NCBI RefSeq assembly: GCF_014196295.1 | Contig: NZ_JACIDK010000003.1 | Location: forward strand, 248,001-312,000 | DNA from: Phenylobacterium haematophilum | Lineage (GTDB): Bacteria > Pseudomonadota > Alphaproteobacteria > Caulobacterales > Caulobacteraceae | Reading direction: 5' to 3' | Length of the DNA stretch: 64,000 nucleotides | Translations under genes and position numbers: made by a program | In this document: piece by piece, positions 8,725-17,411 of the stretch | Layout of the letters: each line of letters begins with the position of its first letter | Position numbering within the stretch: position 1 is the stretch's first letter | Notes under the pieces: generated by a model | Databases searched by the model: none | Seen by the model: the letters and a program-made list of their open reading frames with translations, nothing else | What the model was told of the DNA's origin: nothing

Positions 8725-9858
8725 TCAATCCAGGGTGCGGCGATAGCGGGCCATGGCCAGGGCCGTGACCACGCAGACGAAGGCGGTCAGGGCCAGCAGT
8801 TCGCGCCACATGTCCTCGATGCCTTGGCCCTTCAGCAGCGCGCCGCGCACCACGCGCAGGAAGTGTGTGACGGGCACCACCTCGCCGATCGCCTGGGCCC
8901 AGGCCGGCATGCCGCGGAACGGGAACATGAAGCCCGAGAGAAGGATCGAGGGCAGGATGTAGAACACGCTCATCTGCATGGCCTGCAGCTGGGTCCTGGC
9001 GACGGTGGACATCAGGAAGCCGAGCGCCAGCGAACCGACGATAAACAGGGCCACCCCCAGCGACAGTCCGAACCAGCCGCCCATCATCGGCACGTCGAAC
9101 AGGAACCGCGCCAGCAGCAGGATGATCGCCGTCTGGACCAGGCCGACGAAGACATAGGGGGCGAGCTTGCCGGCCATCACCTCGATCGGCTCGACCGGGG
9201 TGGCCAGCAGGCTCTCCATCGTCCCGCGCTCGACCTCGCGGGTCACGGACAGGGCCGTCATCATCACCAGGGTCATCGAAAGGATGATGCCCAGCAGGCC
9301 GGGGACGATGTTGTAGGCGGTGATGGCCTCGGGGTTGTAGCGGCGGTGGACGATCACCTCGAATGGCGGGGCCGACTGGCCACGGGCGGCGAGCGCGCCC
9401 TTCAGGTCGTTGACCAGCGCCTGCTGCGGCAGGGCGGCGAGGGCGGCGACCGCCGCGCCTGTCGCCGACGGGTCGGTGGCGTCGACGTCGACCAGGATCT
9501 GGGCCCGGTCGCCGCGGGCGACGCGACGGGTGAAGTCGCCGGGGATGGTGATCGCGAACTGCACCTCGCCGCGCCGGACCATCTCGTCCAGCTCGGTCGG
9601 AGTTCGCGCCTGGGCCACGAGGTCGAAATAGGCGCTGTTCTTCAGGGCGGCGGTCATCGAGCGGGCGAAGACACTGTCTTCCTGCACCAGCAAGGCGGTC
9701 GGCAGGTGCCGCGGCTCGGAATTGATGGCGTAGCCGAACAGCAGCAGCTGGACGACCGGAATGGCCAGCATCATCGCGTACGTCAGCCGGTCGCGGGTGA
9801 GCTGCTTGAACTCCTTGATCATCACCGCCAGCACGCGGGTCATCGAGAAGCCGTTCAT
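8725..9858 (-). CDS. ABC-2 type transporter permease
   Basis: 377-residue membrane subunit of an efflux ABC transporter of the YbhS/YbhR type. One membrane segment at about residues 24-45 precedes a large periplasmic loop (about 50-170), followed by five hydrophobic segments from about 175 to 370. It is the last gene of the TetR-HlyD-ATPase-permease operon; its ATG overlaps the ATPase stop by 4 nt. Only one permease gene is present where E. coli ybhSR has two, so it probably works as a homodimer. Exported compound unknown. Confidence 0.92.
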   Translation of the reverse strand: MNGFSMTRVLAVMIKEFKQLTRDRLTYAMMLAIPVVQLLLFGYAINSEPRHLPTALLVQEDSVFARSMTAALKNSAYFDLVAQARTPTELDEMVRRGEVQFAITIPGDFTRRVARGDRAQILVDVDATDPSATGAAVAALAALPQQALVNDLKGALAARGQSAPPFEVIVHRRYNPEAITAYNIVPGLLGIILSMTLVMMTALSVTREVERGTMESLLATPVEPIEVMAGKLAPYVFVGLVQTAIILLLARFLFDVPMMGGWFGLSLGVALFIVGSLALGFLMSTVARTQLQAMQMSVFYILPSILLSGFMFPFRGMPAWAQAIGEVVPVTHFLRVVRGALLKGQGIEDMWRELLALTAFVCVVTALAMARYRRTLD

Positions 9859-10772
9859 TTGAAGTTGTCCTCAGACGTCTCCATCAGCCGGATGAAGACG
9901 TCCTCGAGGCTGGGCTCGACCTGCCTCCACATGAACGGCGCGCGGCGGTAGGGGGCGAGCGCGGCCTCCAGCGCGGCGCGGTCAGTCCCGGAGACGTGCA
10001 GCGACTGGCCGAACGGCGCGGCCATGTCGACGCCGGGCAGTTTGCCGATCTCCACCGACAGCCGGTCGATGCCGGGGCCCTCGCCGTTCAAGGTGATCAG
10101 GTGGGTGCTTGCGATCACCTGGTCGGCCGTCCCGCGGGCGATCAGCCGGCCATAGCTGATGTAGGCGATCTCGTGACAGCGCTCGGCCTCGTCCATGTAA
10201 TGGGTCGAGACCAGGACGGTCAGGCCCTCGGCCGAGAGGGCGTGGATCTCGTCCCAGAAGGTGCGCCGCGCCTTTGGATCGACCCCGGCGGTGGGTTCGT
10301 CGAGCAGCAGCAGCTTGGGTTCGTGCAGGGTGGCGGTGGCCAGCGCCAGACGCTGTTTCCAGCCGCCCGACAGCGAGCCGGCCAGCTGGCCGCGGCGCTC
10401 GATCAGGCCCAGCCGCTCCAGCGCCTGGTCGACCCGCTGCTTGCGGCGATCGAGGCTGTGGATGCGGGCGGAGAACTGAAGGTTCTCCTCGATGGTCAGG
10501 TCCTCGTAGAGCGAGAACTTCTGGGTCATGTAGCCGGCGCGGCGCTTGATCAGGTTGGCCTGGGTGATGATGTCGAGGCCAAGCGCCGTGCCCTCGCCGC
10601 TGTCGGGGGTCAGCAGGCCGCAGAGCATCCGCAGGGTCGTTGTCTTGCCCGAGCCGTTGGGGCCCAGGAAACCGCAGATCCTGCCTGCCTCGACCTGCAG
10701 CGAGACGTCCTGGACGACATGCTTGTCGCCGAAGCTCTTGTTCAGCCCGCGGACGTCGATCGCCAGCGTCAC
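9855..10772 (-). CDS. ABC transporter ATP-binding protein (YbhF-like)
   Basis: 305-residue cytoplasmic ATPase. Walker A GPNGSGKTT (about 38-46), signature LSGGWKQR, Walker B LLLLDEPT followed by AGVDPKARR, and the H-loop STHYMDEAERC. The signature has Trp where Gln or Met is usual, which is also seen in drug-exporting ABC-2 systems. One nucleotide-binding domain plus a C-terminal regulatory tail of about 90 residues. It overlaps both neighbours by 4 nt, showing tight coupling with the adaptor and the permease. Confidence 0.94.
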   Translation of the reverse strand: MTLAIDVRGLNKSFGDKHVVQDVSLQVEAGRICGFLGPNGSGKTTTLRMLCGLLTPDSGEGTALGLDIITQANLIKRRAGYMTQKFSLYEDLTIEENLQFSARIHSLDRRKQRVDQALERLGLIERRGQLAGSLSGGWKQRLALATATLHEPKLLLLDEPTAGVDPKARRTFWDEIHALSAEGLTVLVSTHYMDEAERCHEIAYISYGRLIARGTADQVIASTHLITLNGEGPGIDRLSVEIGKLPGVDMAAPFGQSLHVSGTDRAALEAALAPYRRAPFMWRQVEPSLEDVFIRLMETSEDNFK

Positions 10773-11740
10773 TTCGCGGGCTCCAGCGGCTGGACGTCGA
10801 CGGGCTGGCCGGGGTTCAGCCGGGCCGAAGGAACCGCCTCGACCAGGAACACCATGCGGTCGCGGGCCTCGCGGCTGTAGATCACCGGCGGGGTGAATTC
10901 GGGCCGCGGGCTGATGAAGTTGACCTTGGCGCTCAGGCCGGACGGGCAGCCGTCACAGGCGAACCTGACCACCGAGCCGACCTTGTAGGCCGAGACGTCG
11001 GCCTGCGGCACGAAGAAGCGGACCTTGATGCGGTCGTCCGGCAGCAGCGCCAGGATCGGCTGGTTGGCCGCCGCCCACTCGCCGGTCTGGAAGAAGACGT
11101 CCTCGACCCGCGCGGCGCTGGGCGCCAGGGGGGCGATGTCCGCCAGCTGCGCCTGGGCGGCGGTCAGCGCGGCGTCGGCCTGGGCGACACGGCTGTCGGC
11201 GGCGCGGATCTGGTCCTCGCGCGCGCCGAGGGCGGCGGCCTGTCGCTGTTTGCGGGTGGCGGCGACCTGGGCGGCGGCGGCGTCGCGGGCGGCCTGGGCG
11301 TCGTCCAGCTGAGCCTTGGCGTAGAAGCCCTTTTCGGCCAGTGGTCGGACCCGGCGGAGGGTCGCCTCGGCGTCGCGCAGGGTCGCCTCGGCGGCGGCGA
11401 CGTTGGCGTCGAACACGGCCAGCTCCACGGGGCGCTGGCCCTTGCGGGCGTCGGCGGCCTGGGCCTGTGCGGCCGAGACCTCGGCGCTGGCCTGGTCGCG
11501 CGCGCCCTGCAGCTGCGAGGGGTCGACCACGAACAGCTTCTGGCCGGCGGCGACCTCATCGCCGCGCTGGACGAGCATCTGGTCGACGCGGCCGGCCACC
11601 GGCGAGGCCAAGTACAGCGCCTCGCCTTCGACGTAGCCGGACAGCACTGGTGAGCGGTGCAGGCGCGGGAAGACCCACAGCACCGCCACCAGCACGGCGG
11701 CGACGAGCAGCAGGCCGATGACCAGAAGGCGTTGCCTCAT
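10769..11740 (-). CDS. HlyD/YbhG-family periplasmic adaptor
   Basis: 323 residues starting MRQRLLVIGLLLVAAVLVAV, an N-terminal membrane anchor. A lipoyl-type segment (YVEGEALYLASPVAGRVDQM) is followed by an Ala/Gln/Arg-rich coiled-coil hairpin (about 85-200) and the second lipoyl half with beta-barrel. Such adaptors bridge an inner-membrane exporter and the outer-membrane channel. The chosen ATG overlaps the tetR stop as ATGA; a longer reading would only extend into tetR. No outer-membrane channel gene is nearby, so a TolC-like partner must lie elsewhere. Confidence 0.92.
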   Translation of the reverse strand: MRQRLLVIGLLLVAAVLVAVLWVFPRLHRSPVLSGYVEGEALYLASPVAGRVDQMLVQRGDEVAAGQKLFVVDPSQLQGARDQASAEVSAAQAQAADARKGQRPVELAVFDANVAAAEATLRDAEATLRRVRPLAEKGFYAKAQLDDAQAARDAAAAQVAATRKQRQAAALGAREDQIRAADSRVAQADAALTAAQAQLADIAPLAPSAARVEDVFFQTGEWAAANQPILALLPDDRIKVRFFVPQADVSAYKVGSVVRFACDGCPSGLSAKVNFISPRPEFTPPVIYSREARDRMVFLVEAVPSARLNPGQPVDVQPLEPAK

Positions 11741-12381
11741 GAGGCGGCTCCTGTGTCCGGGCGCATGCCGCGCAGCCACAGCTCCACGTGCTGCTGCGCC
11801 AGGGACGGAATGTCGAGCGGCTCGGCGCCGACGGGAACGAAAGTCTCGCGCCAGATCACCCCGAGCAGCATCGGCGAGACCAGCGAGATCGCGTAGCAGC
11901 GCGGATCGCCGGCGCGCAGTTCGCCACGGGCCTGCGCGGCGGCGATCGCGCCACTCATCGCGCCCAGCGCCGGTTCCACCAGCCGTTCGCGCCAGGTGCG
12001 GGCGAGTTCCGGAAAGTTCCGTGACTCCCCGATCACCATCTTGATGATCCCGCCGACCGGCGAGTCCGTGGCGATGCCCGCGACGATCGCCGCGAAGGCG
12101 CGCAGCAGTTCGGGGAACGAGCCCTGATCATGGGCCAGCGCCGTCTGGATGCGGCCGAGATTGGGGGCGACGCCGTGCTCGATCACGGCCCGGAAGATGT
12201 CCTCCTTGGTCGCGAAGTAGAGGTAGAGCGCGCCCTTGGAGACCCCGGCGCGGGCGGCGATGTCGTCCAGCCGCGCGGCGGCGAAGCCCTTTTCGGCGAA
12301 CGCCGCCATCGCTGCGGCGATGATCTCGTCGGGCCGGTCGGTCTTGCGACGTTTGAACTTCGGCTGTCTGGCGGGGGGCAT
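11737..12381 (-). CDS. TetR-family repressor of the efflux operon
   Basis: 214-residue regulator with an N-terminal helix-turn-helix (about residues 20-65: IIAAAMAAFAEKGF, then VSKGALYLYFATKEDIF) and a ligand-binding C-terminal domain. It is the first gene of the operon, as in E. coli cecR-ybhGFSR, and its own operator-like palindrome is 15 bases upstream. ATG at 12381 is preferred; a TTG four codons earlier would place the start almost inside the operator. It most likely represses the whole operon until an exported compound binds. The inducer is not known. Confidence 0.92.
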   Translation of the reverse strand: MPPARQPKFKRRKTDRPDEIIAAAMAAFAEKGFAAARLDDIAARAGVSKGALYLYFATKEDIFRAVIEHGVAPNLGRIQTALAHDQGSFPELLRAFAAIVAGIATDSPVGGIIKMVIGESRNFPELARTWRERLVEPALGAMSGAIAAAQARGELRAGDPRCYAISLVSPMLLGVIWRETFVPVGAEPLDIPSLAQQHVELWLRGMRPDTGAAS

Positions 12382-12395
12382 CGGTCTCGCCAATA

Positions 12396-12417
12396 AATAA
12401 CTGACCAGTCAGTTATT
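12396..12417. promoter_or_regulatory. Perfect palindromic operator of the TetR efflux operon
   Basis: AATAACTGAC and GTCAGTTATT are exact inverted 10-bp copies separated by CA. Position directly before tetR, size and AT-rich flanks match known TetR-family operators bound by two dimers or one. Autoregulation of tetR-hlyD-ATPase-permease is the natural reading. Confidence 0.85.
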
Positions 12418-12779
12418 AACCTCGTGCGGCCGGTTCTACAATCCTGCGGCGCCTGCACGCCCAAGACGCCCGCTCGGCGCGGGTTCCCAATCGGGCGATA
12501 ATTTTTTTCCGACGGGCGTGATCGCGCGCTTTCCCAATGCGGGCTTGGGATTTTCAGCCCTAAGGCCCGGCTCGGGTAAGATCCTGAGAGGCCCTAACCC
12601 TGGCCAGTTGGCCAGGGTGCGACGGAACGTCGCCGCAACCTGTTGGCAACCATGCGCCAGGAGGACCGTTACGGACGCCGAAGTCTGCCCGTTTCATGCG
12701 GGGAAACCCTTGGCTCACCAGGGCGTGTTCGAAAGCGTCCAGACTTAAACGAAGAAACGACGGGAGAGGTCGTAAGAAA
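12418..12779. other. Intergenic region between tetR and the OmpA lipoprotein gene
   Basis: No gene is supported in these 362 bases. They must hold the promoters of both divergent units. One strong palindrome is present at 12598-12617 and a smaller GACG/CGTC dyad just after it. A ribosome binding site (GGGAGAGG) precedes the lipoprotein start. The length suggests a long 5' leader for the lipoprotein mRNA. Confidence 0.5.
12598..12617. promoter_or_regulatory. 20-bp palindrome in the ompA-lipoprotein leader
   Basis: CCCTGGCCA and TGGCCAGGG are perfect inverted 9-bp copies around GT, about 160 bases before the start codon. It could be an operator or an mRNA hairpin. There is no T-run after it, so a simple terminator is unlikely. 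Confidence 0.45.
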
Positions 12780-13349
12780 ATGATCGGTACCAAAACTCGC
12801 GCCGCGGTGTTGAGCGCGCTCGCCATCGGCACGCTCGGCCTCGGCGGCTGCGCCACCAAGAAGTACGTCAACGAGCAGGTCGCCGTGGTCGACGGCAAGG
12901 TCGCTAACCACGAGACCCGCCTGGGCGAACTGGACCGCACTTCGCGCGAAGCGCTGGACCGCGCCACCGCGGCCGGCAAGCTGGCCGAAGGCAAATTCAT
13001 GTACTCGGTGGTGATGTCGGACGACGCGCTGAAGTTCCCGCTGGGCAAGGCGACGCTGTCGCCGGAAGCCGAGTCGCGGCTGTCGGCCTTCGCCGAACGC
13101 CTGAAGGGCGAGAACAAGAACGTCTACGTCGAAGTGCAAGGCCACACCGACGCCACCGGTTCGCCGGAAGGCAACATGCGCCTGGCCCAAGAGCGCGCCG
13201 AGACCGTTCGCCGCTACCTGAACAAGCAGGGCGTGGCCCTGAACCGGATCGCCACCATCGCCTATGGCGAAGACGAGCCGGTCGCCCCGAACGACACCCG
13301 CGAAGGCCGCATGGCCAACCGCCGCGTCGTGCTGGTCGTCCTGTCCTAA
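12780..13349 (+). CDS. OmpA-family outer-membrane lipoprotein
   Basis: 189-residue precursor. Signal peptide with lipobox LGGC (about residues 21-24 of MIGTKTRAAVLSALAIGTLG...), so the mature protein begins with a lipidated Cys. A short coiled coil (about 30-65, KKYVNEQVAVVDGKVANHETR) leads into a C-terminal OmpA domain of about 110 residues with QGHTDATG and NRRVVLVV, which binds peptidoglycan. It probably ties the outer membrane to the wall. The start is chosen because the signal sequence begins there and a GGGAGAGG motif lies before it. A terminator hairpin follows. Confidence 0.92.
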   Translation: MIGTKTRAAVLSALAIGTLGLGGCATKKYVNEQVAVVDGKVANHETRLGELDRTSREALDRATAAGKLAEGKFMYSVVMSDDALKFPLGKATLSPEAESRLSAFAERLKGENKNVYVEVQGHTDATGSPEGNMRLAQERAETVRRYLNKQGVALNRIATIAYGEDEPVAPNDTREGRMANRRVVLVVLS

Positions 13350-13373
13350 CGGGCAGGCCGCACCGCAGAATCG

Positions 13374-13405
13374 AAAGCCCCGCGCGCTTGCGTGCGGGGC
13401 TTTTG
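13374..13405 (+). terminator. Rho-independent terminator after the OmpA lipoprotein gene
   Basis: Stem AAAGCCCCGC / GCGGGGCTTT with a 10-base loop followed by TTTT. It begins 24 bases after the stop codon and is a classic intrinsic terminator. Confidence 0.9.
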
Positions 13406-13616
13406 TCTTATTCAGCGAACGACGTTCGAGGGTTGGCCCGGCGTGGGAACACGGGCGAAACGAAGGGTGACCGAATCGGAGACTCCGCGCGATTCAGTTT
13501 TTGTTCCCTACAAGCTATTGTATCTGAAGGTCATTGGGCCACAACGCGGCCGGGCCGTCGTTAGCGGCGAGAGTCGCTTTTCTGAAGATCTGGGGCAGGC
13601 AAATGTCGGCTCCGCC
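13406..13616. other. Intergenic region upstream of rpmB
   Basis: Nothing recognisable as a gene is seen between the terminator of the OmpA lipoprotein gene and the rpmB promoter. The whole gap to rpmB is about 360 bases. Confidence 0.5.
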
Positions 13617-13646
13617 TTGACGCCGCCGGGGGCCTTCGACTATATC
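13617..13646 (+). promoter_or_regulatory. Housekeeping-type promoter of rpmB
   Basis: TTGACG at 13617-13622 and CTATATC at 13640-13646 match the Caulobacter vegetative consensus (TTGACGS and GCTANAWC) well, with a spacer near the usual length. It lies about 60 bases before the L28 start. Confidence 0.65.
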
Positions 13647-13707
13647 GCCCGCTCCTTGGCGCGGGTCCGCCCGCCGTCCATCCCTTTCTCGCGTAGGTCA
13701 TACAGCC

Positions 13708-14010
13708 ATGTCGCGTCGTTGCGAACTCACCGGTGTCGGTCCCATGGTCGGCCACAACGTCAGCCACTCGAACATCAAGACGAAGCGCCGCTTCCTGCCG
13801 GCCCTGTCGCCCGCCACGCTCCAGTCCGACGCGCTGGGCCAGTCGTTCAAGCTGCGCGTCAGCAACGCTGCGCTGCGCACCCTGGACTACAAGGGCGGCC
13901 TGGACGTGTTCCTCGCCGGCGCCCGTGACGAGCAGCTGTCGCCGCGCGCTCTGAAGATCAAGCGCCAGGTCAAGGCCAAGCTGGCCGCCGCGCAGACCGC
14001 CGCCGCCTAA
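13708..14010 (+). CDS. rpmB: 50S ribosomal protein L28
   Basis: 100-residue basic protein with the typical L28 opening [20 protein letters not shown] and [13 protein letters not shown]. Structural component of the large subunit. It is a single-gene unit with its own promoter and terminator. A few extra residues at the C-terminus (Ala-rich) are normal for alphaproteobacteria. Certain assignment. Confidence 0.98.
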   Translation: MSRRCELTGVGPMVGHNVSHSNIKTKRRFLPALSPATLQSDALGQSFKLRVSNAALRTLDYKGGLDVFLAGARDEQLSPRALKIKRQVKAKLAAAQTAAA

Positions 14011-14038
14011 GTCTACGAGCTCTCTCCAGAGTTCTAAG

Positions 14039-14064
14039 GGCCGCCCTCCGGGGCGGCCTTTTTC
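14039..14064 (+). terminator. Rho-independent terminator of rpmB
   Basis: Perfect stem GGCCGCCC / GGGCGGCC with loop TCCG, followed by TTTTT. Starts 28 bases after the rpmB stop. Confidence 0.95.
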
Positions 14065-14153
14065 GTTTCGGCGCTACGCGAAGAGCCCGTATTCGGCCTA
14101 ACGTCGCCTGGCTTCCAGCGGCCAGCTAGGCGATCGGCATGGCGATCGGCGAA

Positions 14154-14233
14154 CCTGCCGGTAGGGCCGGTTCTTGGGCCATCTACCTGCCGATAGGGCT
14201 TCATAGCTTGCCGATAGGCCGCCTAGCGGCAGG
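14154..14233. repeat. Four-copy array of the dyad CCTNNCGNNAGG
   Basis: Three direct copies start at 14154 (CCTGCCGGTAGGG), 14186 (CCTGCCGATAGGG) and 14207 (CTTGCCGATAGGC), and an inverted copy lies at 14222-14233 (CCTAGCGGCAGG). Start distances of 32 and 21 bp are close to three and two helical turns. The array fills the space between the rpmB terminator and the 3' end of the convergent phytase-like gene, so it is not an obvious promoter element. Confidence 0.6.
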
Positions 14234-14263
14234 TTTCGGCTGCGAGCCTCCAGAAAGCGGCCG

Positions 14264-15229
14264 CTACCGCGCCGGCTTCCAGTCGAAGGCCAGCAGCAGG
14301 GTGCGCTGGCTGCTTTGAAAGTTGTCGTCCGACAAGAGGTAGAACCGCACGGAGCCGTCCTTGGCTGGGACCGCGGCGATGGCCTCGAAATTGTCGATGG
14401 TCAGGGGACGGGCCATGTCCATGCGGGCGATCTCGCCGCCGGCGTCGTGGATGGTCAGGGCGATCCGGTTGCCGCGCACCGGGTCCCAGGCCCGCAGCAG
14501 CCAGGCGGTGCGGCCCTGGGGCAGGCGGGTGACGGCGACGAGGCCGAACTCCGGCGGCTTGGCGATGGTCGGGCCGGGCGTGCAGCCGCCCGAGAGCCTG
14601 CAAGTCCAGGTCTGGCCGCTCTCCTCGCCGCCGGCGACGTAGGCGTCGGGGCCGAGCTCAGGGGCTGGTCCGAGAGCCTCCATGCCGCCGTTGGGAGGAA
14701 ACGTCGCGTCGGGGGCCGGCGCCTCGCGCGGCGGAGAGCCGTCGGCCGGGTAGAGCCAGATGCGGTGGCGCTGCTCGAAGCTGATCAGCATGTCGCCGTT
14801 CGCCAGCAGGGCCATGCCCTCGGAATCGGACTCCAGCTTGCCTTGCAGCGGCTTGCCGTCGAGGCCGGCGAGGGCGCTGACGCGGCCTCCCTCCAGGCCG
14901 ACCAGGCGGCCGGCCTTGTCGAGCACGAGGCTCGCCTTGACCAGGTCGCCTTCGTCGCTGACCGCGGTCAGGTCGACGCCGCCCCGCACGGCCATGTCCG
15001 AGAGGCCGTGGAAGCGGGCCGTGTCGGCCGAGGACAGCACCAGGCCTCCGGCGTAGTGGAAGTCGCCGATGCGGTCCTGGGACGGGTCGGCGGGGTTCAA
15101 CGGGACCGGCGTCGCGGCGATGGCGATGGTCGGGCCGGCCGGCAGCGGCGCGGCGGGCAGGGCCGGGGTCTGCTGGGCGCAGGCGGCGAGGGCCAGCGCG
15201 GCGAGCGCGGTCAGCGTGAAACGTCGCAT
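14264..15229 (-). CDS. Esterase/phytase-like lipoprotein (phytase-like domain)
   Basis: 321-residue precursor with a lipoprotein signal (MRRFTLTALAALALAACAQQ, lipobox LAAC). The rest matches the phytase-like/esterase-like beta-propeller family: repeated strands around ARFHGLSDMAV, ESDSEGMALL, GGMEALGP and TIDNFEAIA. Predicted to sit in the outer or inner membrane facing the periplasm; substrate unknown. The ATG at 15229 is chosen because GAGGGG lies nine bases before it; a GTG two codons earlier would leave only three bases. It is convergent with rpmB. Confidence 0.8.
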   Translation of the reverse strand: MRRFTLTALAALALAACAQQTPALPAAPLPAGPTIAIAATPVPLNPADPSQDRIGDFHYAGGLVLSSADTARFHGLSDMAVRGGVDLTAVSDEGDLVKASLVLDKAGRLVGLEGGRVSALAGLDGKPLQGKLESDSEGMALLANGDMLISFEQRHRIWLYPADGSPPREAPAPDATFPPNGGMEALGPAPELGPDAYVAGGEESGQTWTCRLSGGCTPGPTIAKPPEFGLVAVTRLPQGRTAWLLRAWDPVRGNRIALTIHDAGGEIARMDMARPLTIDNFEAIAAVPAKDGSVRFYLLSDDNFQSSQRTLLLAFDWKPAR

Positions 15230-15340
15230 GGTCACTATCCCCCTCGGTCGCGGCGTGCGCGCAGTGAGAGGGGAAGTCCGACGCGGGTCAAGCCGCGGCG
15301 GCGTGCTTTTGCGGCGGAGGCGGTGGCCCCCTCACCCCGA

Positions 15341-15362
15341 CCCTCTCCCCAAGGGGCGAGGG
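15341..15362. repeat. GC-rich hairpin after cobT
   Basis: CCCTCTCCCC and GGGGCGAGGG form a 10-bp stem with one mismatch and a two-base centre, 17 bases beyond the cobT stop. A common dispersed hairpin type in proteobacteria; may stabilise or end the cobT transcript. Confidence 0.55.
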
Positions 15363-15379
15363 AGTGGGCGATGCGGCGG

Positions 15380-17341
15380 CTAAGCGACCGCCCGGCGGAC
15401 TTCCTTGAAGGTCGAGCGGCGGGCGGGGCCGCCTTGGGGGCCTTGGGTGCTTGGCGGCGGGGCCAGGAGGCCGGCGGTCTTTCGGGTGACCTTGCGGATC
15501 TCCTCGTCGAACAGCTCGGCCAGCTGGTCGACGATGACGCCGGCCAGTTGCTCCACGTCGACGATGGTGACGGCCCGGCGGTAGTAGCGGGTGACGTCGT
15601 GGCCGATGCCGATGGCGATCAACTGCACCGGGCTCTTGTTCTCGATCTCGCCGATCACGTCCCGCAGGTGGCGCTCAAGGTAGTGGCCCGAGTTCACCGA
15701 CAGGGTCGAGTCGTCGACGGGCGCGCCGTCGGAGATCACCATCAGGATGCGGCGCGCCTCGGGACGGCCGATCAGTCGCTGGTGCGCCCACATCAGCGCC
15801 TCGCCGTCGATGTTCTCCTTGAGCAGACCCTCGCGCATCATCAGGCCGAGGTTGCGGCGGGCTCGCCGCCAGGGCGCGTCGGCGGCCTTGTAGATGATGT
15901 GGCGCAGGTCGTTCAGGCGGCCCGGCTGGGCCGGCTTGCCGGCCTTCAGCCAGTCCTCGCGCGAGGAGCCGCCCTTCCAGGCGCGGGTGGTGAAGCCGAG
16001 GATCTCGGTCTTGACGCCGCAGCGCTCGAGCGTGCGGGCCAGGATGTCGGCGCAGACGGCGGCGACCATGATCGGACGGCCGCGCATCGAGCCGGAATTG
16101 TCGATCAGGATGGTGACCACCGTGTCGCGGAACTCGGTGTCTTCTTCTTCCTTGAAGGCCAGCGAGGCGGTCGGGTCGGTGATCACCCGGGTCAGGCGGG
16201 CGGTGTCGAGGATGCCCTCTTCGAGGTCGAAGCTCCACGAGCGGTTCTGCTGGGCCATCAGCTTGCGCTGCAGCTTGTTGGCCAGGCGCGAGACGACGCT
16301 GGAGAGGCTGGCCAACTGCTGGTCGAGATAGGCGCGCAGGCGCGTCAGCTCCTCGGCGTCGCAGAGCTCCTCGGCGGCCACGACCTCGTCATGGGCGGTG
16401 GTGAACACCTTGTAGGTGGCGACCTTGGCGTCGCCCTTGAGGTCGGGTCGGGCCGGCTGCTCGCCTTCGCCCATCTCCGGCGGCTCGTCGGTGTCCTCGG
16501 CGTTGGGATCGTCCTCCGCCTGCATCATCTGGCTGTCGGCGTCCTCGCTCTCGCGATGGGTCGCCTCGTTCTCGTCCATCGAGGTCTGCTGGGGCGAAGC
16601 GCCTTCGCCTTCGCCCTCGTCGCCATCGTCCTGGCTCTCGGCCTCGCCGTCCTCGCTGTCACCCTCCTCGTCGTCGGCCTGGTCCGGCGCGTCGGTGAGG
16701 TCGTCGCCCATCGAAAGGTCGCGCAAGATGGTGCGGGCGATCTTGGCGAAGGCCTTCTGGTCGTCGGCGGCCTCGGCCAGCCGATCGAGATCGGCGCCGG
16801 CCTTGGACTCCACCTCGGCGCGGAACAGGTCGACCAGCGGCTTGGCCATCGAGGGCGGCGGCTCGCCGGTCATCCGCTCGCGCGCCAGCAGGGCGACGAC
16901 GTCGGCCATCGGCGGATTGGCCAGGGCTTCGAGCTGGTTCAGCGGCTTCTTGGCCCAGGCGTGCTCGTGGACCGCGCGCAGGTTGGCCTTCACGCCGCCA
17001 AGGGCGTTGGCGCCGATCGCCTCGATGCGGGCCTGTTCCAACGCGTCGTAGACCGGGGCGCCGAGCGCCGAGGCCGGGCGGCCCTTGGCATGGGCGGCGG
17101 TGTCGTGGTGGGCGAGCCGCAGAGCCATCTGGTCTGCCAGGCCGCGAATGCGGGCGGCGTCGGCCGGAGTCAGGTCGCGGGGCGGATGCGGCAGCACGGC
17201 GCGGTTGCCGGCCAGCTGCGGGCCTTCGCCCGAATAGACGATTTCCAGGTCCGGCTTCTCAGCCAGGGAGCGCGCGGCATGGGCCAGGGCGCGCTTGAAG
17301 GGCTCGACAGGGCTTTCCGGGTTCTTAGCCATGCCAGTCAT
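15380..17341 (-). CDS. cobT: CobT, cobaltochelatase-type subunit
   Basis: 653 residues, near the usual length. The middle (about 225-305) is a long acidic Asp/Glu-rich stretch, followed by a von Willebrand A domain with MIDAS motif DNSGSMRG (about 440). CobT forms with the AAA+ protein CobS the chaperone-like complex that powers cobalt insertion by CobN in aerobic B12 synthesis. Here cobS lies 5.8 kb away, not adjacent, and no other cobalamin gene is in the window. Two ATG codons (17341 and 17332) are possible starts; neither has a clear ribosome binding site. It may serve another metal-insertion or remodelling role. Confidence 0.92.
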   Translation of the reverse strand: MTGMAKNPESPVEPFKRALAHAARSLAEKPDLEIVYSGEGPQLAGNRAVLPHPPRDLTPADAARIRGLADQMALRLAHHDTAAHAKGRPASALGAPVYDALEQARIEAIGANALGGVKANLRAVHEHAWAKKPLNQLEALANPPMADVVALLARERMTGEPPPSMAKPLVDLFRAEVESKAGADLDRLAEAADDQKAFAKIARTILRDLSMGDDLTDAPDQADDEEGDSEDGEAESQDDGDEGEGEGASPQQTSMDENEATHRESEDADSQMMQAEDDPNAEDTDEPPEMGEGEQPARPDLKGDAKVATYKVFTTAHDEVVAAEELCDAEELTRLRAYLDQQLASLSSVVSRLANKLQRKLMAQQNRSWSFDLEEGILDTARLTRVITDPTASLAFKEEEDTEFRDTVVTILIDNSGSMRGRPIMVAAVCADILARTLERCGVKTEILGFTTRAWKGGSSREDWLKAGKPAQPGRLNDLRHIIYKAADAPWRRARRNLGLMMREGLLKENIDGEALMWAHQRLIGRPEARRILMVISDGAPVDDSTLSVNSGHYLERHLRDVIGEIENKSPVQLIAIGIGHDVTRYYRRAVTIVDVEQLAGVIVDQLAELFDEEIRKVTRKTAGLLAPPPSTQGPQGGPARRSTFKEVRRAVA

Positions 17342-17411
17342 TTAGAACGACGGTCCGCGTCGCCCAAGGGGAAAGAAACGCTGACGCTTGGGAAGGGCGC
17401 GTATGGCGGCG

